Below are positions 35,699 through 46,901 of a stretch of 51,802 bases of DNA, in pieces. The translations under genes were made by a program, and so were the position numbers. The notes under the pieces were generated by a model that was given only the letters and a program-made list of their open reading frames with translations, had not been told where the DNA came from and did no database searches. This DNA is from a bacterium (lineage in GTDB: Bacteria; SZUA-79; Acidulodesulfobacterales; Acidulodesulfobacteraceae), in the NCBI GenBank assembly GCA_021845685.1, contig JAJZVN010000013.1, positions 1-51,802 on the forward strand, written 5' to 3'. Positions within the stretch are counted from its first letter, which is position 1; each line of letters starts with the position of its first letter.

Positions 35699-36964
35699 TT
35701 AGATAAATTCTTCGGAACCGAAATATTGTTTTAGCGCTTCAGGAATTCTTACGTTTCCGTCTATCGTCTGATAATTTTCTATTATTGCTATCATAACTCT
35801 TGGAAGCGCTAATCCTGAACCGTTTAATGTAGCGGCAAATTCTGGTTTGGAATCATTTTCGCGTTTAAATTTTATATTTGCGCGTCTTGTCTGAAAAGTA
35901 TTAAAATTGGAACAGGAACTTACTTCTAACCATTCGTTTATTCCAGGGGCGTAAACTTCAATATCGTATTTTTCGGCTGCAGAAAAACTTAAATCACCCG
36001 TGCATATTTCAACAAGTCTATGGGGCAAATCTAATCTGTTTAAAATATCCTGTGCATCTGCAATAAGTTTAAAAAGCTCTTCTTTTGCGTCTTCAGGCTT
36101 TACAATTTTTACAAGTTCAACTTTATCAAATTGATGCCCTCTTTTAATGCCGCGCGAATCTTTCCCCGCAGACATTTTTTCTTTTCTGAAACATGCCGTA
36201 TAAGCAGCGTGATATATGGGCAATTCACTGCCGTTCAATATCTCATTGCGGTACATGTTTGTAATCGGAACCTCTGCAGTCGGAACAAACCACATATCGG
36301 AATCGCTATCCATATACAAATTATCTGCAAACTTAGGGAGCTGTCCCGTGCCTATTAAACATTCTTTATTAACCATAAACGGGGGGTATATTTCTTCATA
36401 TCCATGCTCGTATACATGAGTATCAAGCATAAAATTAATCACGGCTCTTTGAAGTTTAGCGAATGAATTTCTTAATATATAAAATCTTGTTCCCGAGATT
36501 TTTGCACCGCGGTTAAAATCAATAAACTTCTTTTTCTCTCCTATGTCATAGTGGGTTTTCGGCGTAAAACTAAATTGCTTTTTTTCGTTAAAATAAGAGA
36601 CGGGAATATTTTCAGAATCATCTTTGCCGATCGGCACTTCGGATTCAGGAAGATTTGGAACTTCAAGCATAAGACGATTAAATTTTTCTTCTATACCTTT
36701 TAATAAATCTTCTTCTTCTTTTATTTGTTCATTAATCTCTTTTACTTCTTCTTTTTTTGATTGTAAAACTGCGGCATCTTTTTCTTTTGCAATTTCGGCA
36801 GATAAAATTTTTCTTTTATTTCTAAGATTTTCTACAATAAATAATTTGTTTCTTCTTATTTCGTCTAACTCGTAAATCTCATCAATCGGTGCTTCAATAA
36901 AAAGTTTTGCTATTTCATTTTTGACAAAATCTTTTTGTTCTCTTATCAGCTTTATGTCAAGCAT
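35699..36964 (-). CDS. serS: Seryl-tRNA synthetase
   Basis: 421 aa, the normal class II SerRS length. N-terminal coiled-coil arm (about 30-105, many Glu/Lys), then motif 2 (YHAAYTACFRKEKMSAGKDS) and motif 3 (FAATLNGSGLALPRVMIAII). It charges tRNA-Ser in the cytoplasm. It starts five bases after the atpC stop, so it is the distal gene of the ATP synthase operon, an uncommon pairing. Confidence 0.96.
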   Translation of the reverse strand: MLDIKLIREQKDFVKNEIAKLFIEAPIDEIYELDEIRRNKLFIVENLRNKRKILSAEIAKEKDAAVLQSKKEEVKEINEQIKEEEDLLKGIEEKFNRLMLEVPNLPESEVPIGKDDSENIPVSYFNEKKQFSFTPKTHYDIGEKKKFIDFNRGAKISGTRFYILRNSFAKLQRAVINFMLDTHVYEHGYEEIYPPFMVNKECLIGTGQLPKFADNLYMDSDSDMWFVPTAEVPITNMYRNEILNGSELPIYHAAYTACFRKEKMSAGKDSRGIKRGHQFDKVELVKIVKPEDAKEELFKLIADAQDILNRLDLPHRLVEICTGDLSFSAAEKYDIEVYAPGINEWLEVSSCSNFNTFQTRRANIKFKRENDSKPEFAATLNGSGLALPRVMIAIIENYQTIDGNVRIPEALKQYFGSEEFI

Positions 36965-36969
36965 ATTAA

Positions 36970-37212
36970 TTATCCTTTTAATAATATGCTTATTGCATTA
37001 TCGCTAAGTTCCGCGAAACCTTCTTTCACTTCAATTTCATTTTGACTATCTTGAATTTTATATTTAATTTTACCCTCTTTTAAAAAAGAAATAAAATTAA
37101 TATGACCAGGCAAAATACCTTCAATACCGCATTTAGCCGGAATTTCACAATAATCTACTTCATCGTCGAATAAAATTTTTTTGGTATTTACTATTTTTAA
37201 TTTTAACGGCAT
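36970..37212 (-). CDS. atpC: ATP synthase epsilon subunit, beta-sandwich only
   Basis: 80 aa instead of about 130-140. The beta-sandwich that binds gamma and the c-ring is complete (LKIVNTKKILFDDEVDYCEI, CGIEGILPGHINFISFL, VKEGFAELSDNAISILL). The C-terminal two-helix domain that inhibits ATP hydrolysis is absent, and the serS gene begins five bases later. Short epsilon subunits exist elsewhere (for example Chlorobi). It is separated from atpD by 273 bp containing a microsatellite, unlike the usual tight spacing. Confidence 0.88.
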   Translation of the reverse strand: MPLKLKIVNTKKILFDDEVDYCEIPAKCGIEGILPGHINFISFLKEGKIKYKIQDSQNEIEVKEGFAELSDNAISILLKG

Positions 37213-37255
37213 ATTATTATTAAAATTTTATTATAAATTATCTATCTGTCTATTT

Positions 37256-37308
37256 ATGTTATGTTATGTTATGTTATGTTATGTTATGTTATGTTATGTT
37301 ATGTTATG
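37256..37308. repeat. ATGTT pentanucleotide microsatellite, ten copies, in the atp operon
   Basis: ATGTT is repeated ten times without error from 37256 to 37305, then ATG. It occupies the atpD-atpC gap, a place normally a few bases long. Copy number is probably variable between cells, changing the spacer in the transcript. Confidence 0.97.
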
Positions 37309-37485
37309 ATCTATTTATGCTAATTAACCTGATTAAATCTAATTTTGATAATAGTTAATGATATTTTTTTGCTGCTTTTTAACTTTAATTTTATTTTGAT
37401 AATTAAATAAAATTATATTCTTATCATTTTATATTTTTATTAGTTTTATATCAAAATTAATATTTTTTTTATTTAAAATCTATCT

Positions 37486-38892
<1,407 letters not shown>

Positions 38893-38910
38893 CTAAAAAC
38901 CTCCATGGAA

Positions 38911-39777
38911 TTATTTTAGCGCATTAGCTCCATTCACTAAATCTAATATTTCAAGAGTAACTGCCGTTTGTCTTGCTTTGTTATATGTAAGCGTTAATTT
39001 ATTTATCATTTTTCCTGCATTTCTTGTGGCATTATCCATAGCATTCATTCTTGATGCCTGTTCGCCAGCATTTGACTCTAATAATCTGATATTTATTTCC
39101 GTATATATAAAATCATTAAATATTTTGGTTAAAACCTCTTCTTCGTTAGAATCAGGTTCAATTATATACCCGCCTGAATTAATAGGTTCTTTGTTTTTTT
39201 CAATCGGAAGTATTTTGATGCTGTCAGTTTTTTGAGTTAATGTAGAAACGTATCTGTTTGAAATAAAATACAACTCGTCTATTTCGCCGTTTATAAAATC
39301 TTTTGAAACAATATCGGATAATTCGCCTATAAAATCATTTTCTGCATTTTTAACGGTTGCCGACGCATTATGCTTAATATTATAATTGTATCTTTTTAAA
39401 AAATCTGTTCCTTTTTTTCCGGCAATGTACAATTTTATATTCTGATTATCTAATTTTTTACTTTTTATGCTGTCTAATGCTTCTTTAAATATGTTAATAT
39501 TAAAAGAACCGCACAAACCTCTGTCTGAGGATATAATTAGATAGCCTATGTTTTTAACATGCTCTCTTACTTCAAACAAAGGGTTATTATGCAATATTGT
39601 ATTATTTGCTATATTCTGGATAATTTTCTCGTAAGTTGAAGCATATGGCTTAAACTCATTCATAGCAAGCTGAGCTTTTTTTAATTTTGCGCCGGCAACC
39701 ATTTTCATTGCTTTTGTTATCTGGCGAGTATTTTTTACGCTTGCTATTTTTCTTTTTATAGATTTTAAATTTGGCAT
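38911..39777 (-). CDS. atpG: ATP synthase F1 gamma subunit
   Basis: 288 aa. N-terminal helix KSIKRKIASVKNTRQITKAM and C-terminal SRMNAMDNATRNAGKMINKL form the rotor coiled coil; the middle Rossmann-like part holds ISSDRGLCGSFN. Located between atpA and atpD as usual. Confidence 0.97.
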   Translation of the reverse strand: MPNLKSIKRKIASVKNTRQITKAMKMVAGAKLKKAQLAMNEFKPYASTYEKIIQNIANNTILHNNPLFEVREHVKNIGYLIISSDRGLCGSFNINIFKEALDSIKSKKLDNQNIKLYIAGKKGTDFLKRYNYNIKHNASATVKNAENDFIGELSDIVSKDFINGEIDELYFISNRYVSTLTQKTDSIKILPIEKNKEPINSGGYIIEPDSNEEEVLTKIFNDFIYTEINIRLLESNAGEQASRMNAMDNATRNAGKMINKLTLTYNKARQTAVTLEILDLVNGANALK

Positions 39778-39881
39778 ATATTTTTTTATAAGTTATCTTT
39801 TATTATGTATGCGGGAATCCATAAAATAAATTTTTAGGAAGAATTAATGTTTAAATTTAAAAAATTTTTAAATTTATGCAA

Positions 39882-41393
39882 TTAATCTTCTACAAATAAA
39901 GGTTTAAATTTATCTAACGCCGACATCAACTTTTGTTTTATATCATCGTCAATTTGTTTTTTTTCTCTAATACCCTCTAAAATATCAGAATTATTATTAT
40001 CAATATACGATAAAAGTTCCTGCTCATATTTCTTTAGAGATGAAGTTTTATAATCTTTACAATATCCGTTGTTAGCCGCAAATAATATAATTACTTCTTT
40101 TTCAACCGGCATAGGTTTATATTGCTCCTGCTTTAGCAATTCGGACATCATGATGCCGTGCGCAATCATATCTTGTGTAACTTTATCTAGATCTGCGCCG
40201 AATTGAACAAATGCAGCTAATTCTCTATATTGAGCCAATGAAAGTCTTAACCCTCCGGCAACTTGCTTCATTGCTTTTATTTGCGCATCGCCGCCTACTC
40301 TTGAAACGGATAAACCCGCATTAACGGCAGGTCTAATTCCTGCATAGAAAAGGTCAGTTTCTAAGAATATCTGCCCGTCTGTAATTGAAATAACATTTGT
40401 AGGAATATAAGCCGATACATCCCCAGCCTGAGTTTCAATAATAGGCAAAGCCGTAAGAGATCCTCCTCCAAGTTCGTCGTTTAATTTTGCCGATCTTTCC
40501 AATAATCTGGAATGTAAATAAAAAACATCGCCGGGATAAGCTTCTCTTCCCGGAGGTCTTCTAAGAAGTAGAGATAACTGCCTGTATGCTACGGCATGCT
40601 TTGAAAGATCATCATATATAATAAGACAATGCATTTTATTATCTCTAAAATATTCTCCCATACTAGCTCCGGTATAAGGGGCAAAATACTGAAGAGTTGC
40701 CGGATCACTCGCATTAGCTGCAATTATCGTAGTATATTCCATTGCTCCTTCCTGAAACAATTTGTCGTAAATAACGGATACGCTAGATTGTTTTTGACCA
40801 ATAGCAACATATATGCAGTATATTCCGGAATTTTTTTGATTAATAATTGTATCTACGGCAATGGCGGTTTTTCCTGTTTGCCTGTCGCCGATTATAAGTT
40901 CCCTTTGTCCGCGTCCGATAGGGATAAGCGCATCTACAACTTTCATTCCGGTATACATCGGCTCGTTAACTTTTTTTCTTTGAACTATGCCTACCGCTTT
41001 TTTTTCAATAGGCGAATACATTGTAGTATTGAGAGGACCTTTTCCGTCAATAGGTCTTCCTAAACCATCAAGCACCCTGCCTATTATTTCTTTTCCAACG
41101 GGAACCTGAGCAATTTTACCTGTTCTTTTAACTATATCGCCTTCTTTGACTCTGTAATCTTCTCCAAGAATTGCTACACCGACGTTATCTTCCTCAAGGT
41201 CCAGAACATATCCGAAAATATCAGGCGTAAACTCAAGCATTTCGCCGGACATTACATTGTTTAATCCGTATATTTTCGCAACCCCGTCACCAACTGAAAG
41301 AACAATTCCCACCTCACTTGTATCTACGCTTTTCTTATATGTTTCTATTCTTTTTTTAATAATATCGGTAATTTCCGAGGCTTTAATTCCCAT
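39882..41393 (-). CDS. atpA: ATP synthase F1 alpha subunit
   Basis: 503 aa from the ATG at 41393 ([10 protein letters not shown]), with AAGGAG nine bases upstream; a TTG two codons earlier is less likely. [17 protein letters not shown] (Walker A), the catalytic-interface Arg in [15 protein letters not shown] and [16 protein letters not shown] are present. Non-catalytic hexamer subunit. The start overlaps the end of atpH by 11 bases. Confidence 0.97.
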   Translation of the reverse strand: MGIKASEITDIIKKRIETYKKSVDTSEVGIVLSVGDGVAKIYGLNNVMSGEMLEFTPDIFGYVLDLEEDNVGVAILGEDYRVKEGDIVKRTGKIAQVPVGKEIIGRVLDGLGRPIDGKGPLNTTMYSPIEKKAVGIVQRKKVNEPMYTGMKVVDALIPIGRGQRELIIGDRQTGKTAIAVDTIINQKNSGIYCIYVAIGQKQSSVSVIYDKLFQEGAMEYTTIIAANASDPATLQYFAPYTGASMGEYFRDNKMHCLIIYDDLSKHAVAYRQLSLLLRRPPGREAYPGDVFYLHSRLLERSAKLNDELGGGSLTALPIIETQAGDVSAYIPTNVISITDGQIFLETDLFYAGIRPAVNAGLSVSRVGGDAQIKAMKQVAGGLRLSLAQYRELAAFVQFGADLDKVTQDMIAHGIMMSELLKQEQYKPMPVEKEVIILFAANNGYCKDYKTSSLKKYEQELLSYIDNNNSDILEGIREKKQIDDDIKQKLMSALDKFKPLFVED

Positions 41394-41958
41394 ATACAAA
41401 AGCTCCTTGTTTTAAAAATGCAGATATATTTTTAATTTGAGTCATTAAACTTCCGTCAAATATTTTTCCGTTAATATTTATTAAAAATCCGCCTATTGTA
41501 TTAGATGAAATATTTTCTTCCAAAATTATTTTTTTGTTTAATGTTTTTTCAATTTTTTCTTTTAATACCGCCAAATCGCCATCTTTAATTTTTTGACCGG
41601 AAATTATAGTCATATTAACTATACCGTTTTTTTCATTTTTTATTTTTATAAATTCTTTAAATATATTATTTAAGATATTAATTCTTTCGTTTTCAACTAA
41701 TAAAGAAAGAAAATTATTTAAAATTTCATTTAGAGATAAGTCTTTGCTTAAAATATTAATTGTATCTATTCTTTCTTTTTTGTCAATAAACGGAAGACCT
41801 ATATATTCTTTAAAATCTAAATTACAGTTATCGTTATAGTAATCTATAAATTTTTTAAATTGTGAATATATATTTTCAATCTCTTTTTCTTCAAAGGATA
41901 TGTCTATCAATGCATTTGCATATCTTTTTGAAACTATATTATTAAGCAATTGATTCAC
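41383..41958 (-). CDS. atpH: ATP synthase delta subunit (OSCP)
   Basis: 191 aa, stalk protein joining b/b' to F1. N-terminal helical domain starts [20 protein letters not shown]-terminal [22 protein letters not shown] is the family signature. Overlaps atpF by 17 bases and atpA by 11. Confidence 0.93.
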   Translation of the reverse strand: MNQLLNNIVSKRYANALIDISFEEKEIENIYSQFKKFIDYYNDNCNLDFKEYIGLPFIDKKERIDTINILSKDLSLNEILNNFLSLLVENERINILNNIFKEFIKIKNEKNGIVNMTIISGQKIKDGDLAVLKEKIEKTLNKKIILEENISSNTIGGFLININGKIFDGSLMTQIKNISAFLKQGAFVYGN

Positions 41959-42415
41959 CTATATTTTCAATCAATTTTTTATTTATTTTTTCCTGAAGTT
42001 CAGGAGTTAATTCATCAAGTATAATTTTTTGCGCTAATTCCACAGACATTCTCACAGCTTCTTCATATATTTCTCGTTTCTGTCTATTTAGCTCCGTCTG
42101 AGCTAAAATTTCATATCTTTCGTATATTTTTGCTGCAGTTTTTTTAGTTTCTTCAATAATTCTTTCTTTTTCTATCAATGCTTCGGCTTTTGCTTTTTCT
42201 TTAAGCAGTTCCATTTCTTTTTTAACATCGTCAAGCTGTTTTTTTGCATTAGCTAATAACGTCTTAGCTTTCTCTTCGGATTCTTCAGCCTGGTTTAAAG
42301 CCTCTATAATTTCTTTTTTTCTTTTGTCAAAAAAAGGAGCTATATATTTAATTAATATATACGCCAGACCTGCGATAAGAATAAGAGTGTCAAACAGTCG
42401 CCAAAATAATTCCAT
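41942..42415 (-). CDS. atpF: ATP synthase b subunit
   Basis: 157 aa. One N-terminal membrane helix (LFDTLILIAGLAYILIKYIA) followed by a long charged coiled coil (FFDKRKKEIIEALNQAEESE onward). Forms the peripheral stalk with b' from the gene just upstream (8 bp gap). Confidence 0.92.
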   Translation of the reverse strand: MELFWRLFDTLILIAGLAYILIKYIAPFFDKRKKEIIEALNQAEESEEKAKTLLANAKKQLDDVKKEMELLKEKAKAEALIEKERIIEETKKTAAKIYERYEILAQTELNRQKREIYEEAVRMSVELAQKIILDELTPELQEKINKKLIENIGESIA

Positions 42416-42423
42416 TATTTTTT

Positions 42424-42852
42424 TTATTCCATTATTATTTTATTAGCTATTAATTTAGAAATAGAAGCCGATTCCGATTTTATAGAATCTAAAATAGACT
42501 CTTTTGATTTTTCAATTTCGTTTATTTTTTCATCAAATTTCTGCATTGCTTCTTTTTTTGTCGAATCTAAAATTTCATTTGCTGTTTTAACAGCTGTTTT
42601 ATGGTAATCTTCTCTTAATTTATTTAAGAATAGTTTATATGCTTTTTTTTCATCTTCAATATTTTTTAGAATATTTTCGACAGAACTCTCGTAATCTTTT
42701 TGTTTGCCGATATTTGAATTAAGCAGCTCCTGCCTTTTTTTAATTATATTTCTAATAGGTTTAAATAGAAAAAGATTTATCAGATAAGTAAAAACAAGAA
42801 AAGCTACGGCTTCAAACAGTAAACCCTGCCATGTAATTATTAATTGCTGCAT
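42424..42852 (-). CDS. ATP synthase b' subunit
   Basis: 142 aa. Membrane helix FEAVAFLVFTYLINLFLF, then a coiled coil starting KPIRNIIKKRQELLNSNIG. A second, diverged b gene ahead of atpF is typical of cyanobacteria, alpha- and many deltaproteobacteria. First gene of the F1 operon; a and c subunits (atpB, atpE) must be elsewhere. Confidence 0.9.
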   Translation of the reverse strand: MQQLIITWQGLLFEAVAFLVFTYLINLFLFKPIRNIIKKRQELLNSNIGKQKDYESSVENILKNIEDEKKAYKLFLNKLREDYHKTAVKTANEILDSTKKEAMQKFDEKINEIEKSKESILDSIKSESASISKLIANKIIME

Positions 42853-43261
42853 TGTAAGTAATGGTAAATAATAATGTATTTAATTGTTTTTTTAATAAAT
42901 ATTTTATTAGTACTTGTAAATACTTTTTAATATCATAAAAAACTAATTGAAGTCAAGAAAAATTATTTGTTCAAATTTTATTCAAAATTTTATTTATATT
43001 ATATCAAAAACATATATATTACAATATCGTTTTTATATTTTTCAATAAAATTTTTATTTTATATAATTGAAACAAAATTTAACTATACGTAGCCAAACAT
43101 GCCCAAAAAGCAAATATTAATATATTTGATATTTATATTATTAGTATTAAAAAGTATTAAAAAATATTTATTTTTTTTAATTGATTTTAATTAATAAATT
43201 GATAATTGATTAATAATTGATTGATAATTGATTGGATATGTCGGGCATGTTATTATTTTAG
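42853..43261. other. Leader region of the ATP synthase operon
   Basis: No gene. It contains near-tandem ATTGATAATTGATT units (about 43198-43234) and a 9-bp inverted pair AACATGCCC (43096-43104) / GGGCATGTT (43243-43251). It should include the atp promoter downstream of parB. The sequence is too AT-rich for a firm box call. Confidence 0.4.
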
Positions 43262-44221
43262 TTAATCGGTTAATACTTTAATTAGTTTTTCAAGTTCTTC
43301 TGCAGAATTAAAACTTATTTCAAGATTGCCTTTTATTTTATTGTTTTTATTATGATAATTTATTTTTACCTTAGCCTGTAAATTCTCAAAAATTTCTTCT
43401 TCGTATTTTTTGATTTGAGAATACAAAACAAAATCATTTGCGTTATGCTTTATGCCCGCCGCATTTTTATCATTTATATGCTTATTCGGCGTAATATATT
43501 TTTTTTTGTTTTTTATTTTTTGCGCATATTCTTCCACTTCTCTAACGGTTAATTTTTCCTTTTCAATTTTATCGGCAAGCAAATTTATCTCATAATCAGG
43601 CAGTCCTATTAAATTTCTTGCATGCGACGGTGAAATATTTCCGTTTATTATTTTTTCTTTTATATTATTGCTAAGAGACAATAATCTTAATATATTTGTA
43701 ATAGTTGCTCTGTCTTTTCCTATTTTCTTTGATAATTCTTCATGCGTTAAACTATATTCTTCAATTAATCTTTTATAGCATCCTGCTTCTTCTATAACAT
43801 TTAAATCCTGACGCTGTATATTTTCAATCAAAGCTATTTCAATAGCTTTTGAACCTGTAAAATCTTTAATTATTGCAGGAACGGTTTTAAAATTAAGTTC
43901 TTTTGCAGCTCTATATCTTCTTTCGCCTGCAATTAAATCATAAATATTTTCGTTTTCGTTAGTATCTGATTTTTCTAAAGATTTTGAAATTATTAGCGGC
44001 TGTATTATTCCATTTTCTTTTATTGAATTTTTTAATTCTTCTAATTTTTCTTTGTCAAAATAGATTCTTGGCTGGTATGTTCCTGTTTTTATTTTATTTA
44101 AGTCTATTTCAAATATTTTATAGTTTGACATTTCATTGTCGTCATTATTTGACAGCAATGCCCCAAGTCCCCTTCCGAGAACATTTTTTTTAATTTTCAG
44201 TGTTTTATTATTTTCTGTCAT
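43262..44221 (-). CDS. parB: Chromosome-partitioning protein ParB
   Basis: 319 aa. GRGLGALLS near the N terminus, then the CTPase/ParB-box region IAGERRYRAAKEL and ALIENIQRQDLNVIEEA, an HTH (LSKKIGKDRATITNILRLLS) for parS binding and a C-terminal dimerisation domain. Downstream of parA with 53 bp between. Confidence 0.95.
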   Translation of the reverse strand: MTENNKTLKIKKNVLGRGLGALLSNNDDNEMSNYKIFEIDLNKIKTGTYQPRIYFDKEKLEELKNSIKENGIIQPLIISKSLEKSDTNENENIYDLIAGERRYRAAKELNFKTVPAIIKDFTGSKAIEIALIENIQRQDLNVIEEAGCYKRLIEEYSLTHEELSKKIGKDRATITNILRLLSLSNNIKEKIINGNISPSHARNLIGLPDYEINLLADKIEKEKLTVREVEEYAQKIKNKKKYITPNKHINDKNAAGIKHNANDFVLYSQIKKYEEEIFENLQAKVKINYHNKNNKIKGNLEISFNSAEELEKLIKVLTD

Positions 44222-44274
44222 ATTTTAGCTTATATAATTATATACTTATATAATTTCGACTTATTTATTTATGT

Positions 44275-45063
44275 TTACGCTGCTCTATTTACGTCTCTGC
44301 TTAGAATTTCTTTCGTTAATTCTAAGTAGCTGTTTGCTCCTTTAGAATTTATATCATATAAAATAATAGGCTTGCCAAAACTCGAACTTTCAGGTAATTT
44401 TATGTTTCTAGGTATAACATTTTCGTATATTTTGTCTCCAAAATATTTCTTGACTTCGTTTATTATCTGATGAGTCAAATTCATTCTTGAATCGTACATT
44501 GTAAATAATACGCCTTCAATTGCCAATTCTTTATTTAATTTTTGATTTATTATTTTTATAGTATTCATTAACCTCGATATTCCTTCAAGAGAATAATATT
44601 CGCATTGCATAGGAATAAGCGCGCTGTTTGATGCCACAAGAGCATTAATAGTTAAAAGCCCGAGCGAAGGAGGCGTATCTATAAAAATATAGTCAAAATC
44701 TGCAGAAATTTTTTCTATTATATTTTTCTTTAATATATACTCCCGATTTTGCATATCTACAATTTCAACTTCAATGCCTGCAAGGTCTGAACATGAAGGT
44801 ATAATAAATAAATTTTTCATTTCGGTGGGCTTTATTGCTTTTTTAATGTTTTTAGAGTCTATCAGGCAATCGTATATAGTAAAAAAATTTTTATCATTTT
44901 TATTTGATTGAATGTTTAAACCGCTTGTAGCATTTGCTTGGGGATCTGCGTCTATTAATAAAACTTTTTTTTCGTATGCCGCAAGACATGCCGCAACATT
45001 AACAGCGGTAGTAGTTTTGCCTACACCGCCTTTTTGATTTGAAATACAAATAACTTTTGCCAT
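44275..45063 (-). CDS. parA: Chromosome-partitioning ATPase ParA (Soj)
   Basis: 262 aa. Deviant Walker A KGGVGKTTTAVNVAACLA at residue 10, LIDADPQANATSGLNI, and YIFIDTPPSLGLLTINALVA. No N-terminal HTH, so the short chromosomal type. Works with ParB and parS to move origins apart. Confidence 0.96.
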   Translation of the reverse strand: MAKVICISNQKGGVGKTTTAVNVAACLAAYEKKVLLIDADPQANATSGLNIQSNKNDKNFFTIYDCLIDSKNIKKAIKPTEMKNLFIIPSCSDLAGIEVEIVDMQNREYILKKNIIEKISADFDYIFIDTPPSLGLLTINALVASNSALIPMQCEYYSLEGISRLMNTIKIINQKLNKELAIEGVLFTMYDSRMNLTHQIINEVKKYFGDKIYENVIPRNIKLPESSSFGKPIILYDINSKGANSYLELTKEILSRDVNRAA

Positions 45064-45133
45064 AATATTTATTAAATTATATAAATTTATTTATCTGAAT
45101 GAATTAAATGAATGAATTAAAATGTGCATTAAA

Positions 45134-45153
45134 TGAATTTCAATTGAAATTCA
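45134..45153. promoter_or_regulatory. 20-bp perfect palindrome upstream of parA
   Basis: TGAATTTCAATTGAAATTCA is perfectly self-complementary and lies 71 bp before the parA start, in the only intergenic space of the par cluster. A dimeric regulator site is plausible; the regulator is unknown. It does not resemble parS. Confidence 0.45.
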
Positions 45154-45255
45154 AAGTATTTTTATTATATTGTATGTATTGTATATTTAACGTACGTATG
45201 CATAATTTATATTTTTATTTATATATAATATACTATACTTTTTAATATAAATATT

Positions 45256-46131
45256 TTAATTTATATATTTAATCTTAAAATTGGCAATAAGTTTAAATTC
45301 ATTATTTGTATCTTTATAATTATTATAATTATTGTAATTATTTTTATACATTAAAAATTTATCAATGTAAAGAATTTTATCGTTAAATTCTTGTTTTTCA
45401 ATTGTTAACGCTTCGGAATATTTTGAAAGGAAAAAAAATAAATCTACAGGCAAATTTTTATTTGCATTATTTAATTTTATTTTATCTATCAGCTTAATTA
45501 ATTCTTTCAAATTAAATGCTGCCCGAGTGGTTATTGCGTTTACTAAGGGGAGTTCTTTTAATTCGTAAATATTTCGGTTAATACAATCAAAATTTTTAAA
45601 ATTAAATTTTCCGGCAATATATTTTTGAAAATTGCATTTTTTTTGGATTGATTCAACCGAAATTAAATCTATTTCCGGATTAAATATTTTTAGCATTATT
45701 CCGGGAAATCCCCCGCCTGAACCTATATCCATCAATTTAATTTTATTGTCTTCTGTTTCATTGTCTTTGCAGTCTATTATATTTATATCATCTTTAAAAT
45801 TAAAATCTTTATTTATATTTATATTATAATTTTTTTTTAATAATTTTAAAAGCATTAATGAATCTATTACATGCTTTTCTATAAAATCTATCGGGTCGAT
45901 AATAGAAGTTAAATTTATTTTTCTGTTCCATTCAATTAATTCGTTATAAAAAATATAATATTTTTCAGCCTTACTTTTTAAAACGTCATTAAATATATTT
46001 TTGCTTGCATTTCTATCTTCGTTTTTTTTATAATTTTTATATTCATATTCATATTTATAACAGACATTTAATTTATTATGAATATAATCTGTAAATAAAC
46101 TGATAAATTCATTCTTTGAATAATTATCCAT
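45256..46131 (-). CDS. rsmG: 16S rRNA m7G527 methyltransferase RsmG
   Basis: 291 aa, longer than the usual about 210. The core is clear: YYIFYNELIEWNRKINLTSI, the SAM motif LMDIGSGGGFPGIMLKIFNP, SVESIQKKCNF, and NAITTRAAFNLKELI. Extra length comes from an N-terminal extension and an Asn/Asp-rich insertion just before the SAM motif (about residues 98-125). rsmG next to parAB is the classic origin-proximal arrangement. Confidence 0.93.
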   Translation of the reverse strand: MDNYSKNEFISLFTDYIHNKLNVCYKYEYEYKNYKKNEDRNASKNIFNDVLKSKAEKYYIFYNELIEWNRKINLTSIIDPIDFIEKHVIDSLMLLKLLKKNYNININKDFNFKDDINIIDCKDNETEDNKIKLMDIGSGGGFPGIMLKIFNPEIDLISVESIQKKCNFQKYIAGKFNFKNFDCINRNIYELKELPLVNAITTRAAFNLKELIKLIDKIKLNNANKNLPVDLFFFLSKYSEALTIEKQEFNDKILYIDKFLMYKNNYNNYNNYKDTNNEFKLIANFKIKYIN

Positions 46132-46224
46132 TCTCTTCTCTTAATTTCTTATTTTATTTATATTTTTATTTTTTTATATTATATACGTTTATTTTATTAT
46201 TTTATATATTGATTATTATCATAT

Positions 46225-46240
46225 TGTTTCACATGAAACA
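46225..46240. promoter_or_regulatory. parS-like ParB binding site
   Basis: TGTTTCACATGAAACA differs from the general parS consensus TGTTTCACGTGAAACA at one central base. It lies 94 bp upstream of rsmG in the rsmG-parA-parB cluster, exactly where origin-proximal parS sites occur. Confidence 0.75.
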
Positions 46241-46249
46241 TTTATGAAA

Positions 46250-46430
46250 ATTTGTTTTCTCGGCGACCGCTTCGCTCTCGACTTATAGCCTCTTGAACAG
46301 AAACGCCTTGCGTTTCTATCTTCAGAACTTTCCCGTCTTCGCGGAATGACTTTGCGAAGTTTTATTATTTCACCTTTTGGGTGTAATTTAGGTGTAATTC
46401 CTTCGAAAGCTGAAATCTAATGTTCAACGT
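46250..46430. other. GC-richer palindromic block in origin-like region
   Basis: Within a very AT-rich 770-bp gap (46132-46901), this block contains GAAACGC-CTT-GCGTTTC and CTTCGC...GCGAAG hairpins. No DnaA boxes of the TTATCCACA type were seen, so it is not clearly oriC. It may be a small repeat element or a structured RNA. The rest of the gap up to 46901 holds no gene. Confidence 0.35.
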
Positions 46431-46901
46431 AACTTTAAAGCTATTTTAAAGATTTTTATCGGCAATTTTATGAATTAAGCATCTATTATTTATTATTATA
46501 TTATTTATTATATTATATATAATTATTATTATTTTATTTTATTAATTCTATTAATTTTATTTGCTGATATTGACATTGCATTATTTTGTGATAGACTTAA
46601 TTTAAGGTTATCATAAATTATTGATAAATCAATTAATTTATAGAAAACTATAAATTTGTTTCAATATTTTTTTAATTAAAAACTTTTAATTAAAAAAAAG
46701 AAACGTTTCTAAATTGCTTTTTTGTTTTATTTATAATATAATAACTTAAAATCAAATCTTAAAATGAGGTTAAACAATAATAAAATAATTAAATTTAAAA
46801 TTAAAAAAATTAAATTTAAAAAGGTTGATAAACTTATTTTTTAATAAATATTTTGAAAAATTAAAATTTTAATAAATTAAATTAATTTTAAGGAGAATTA
46901 A

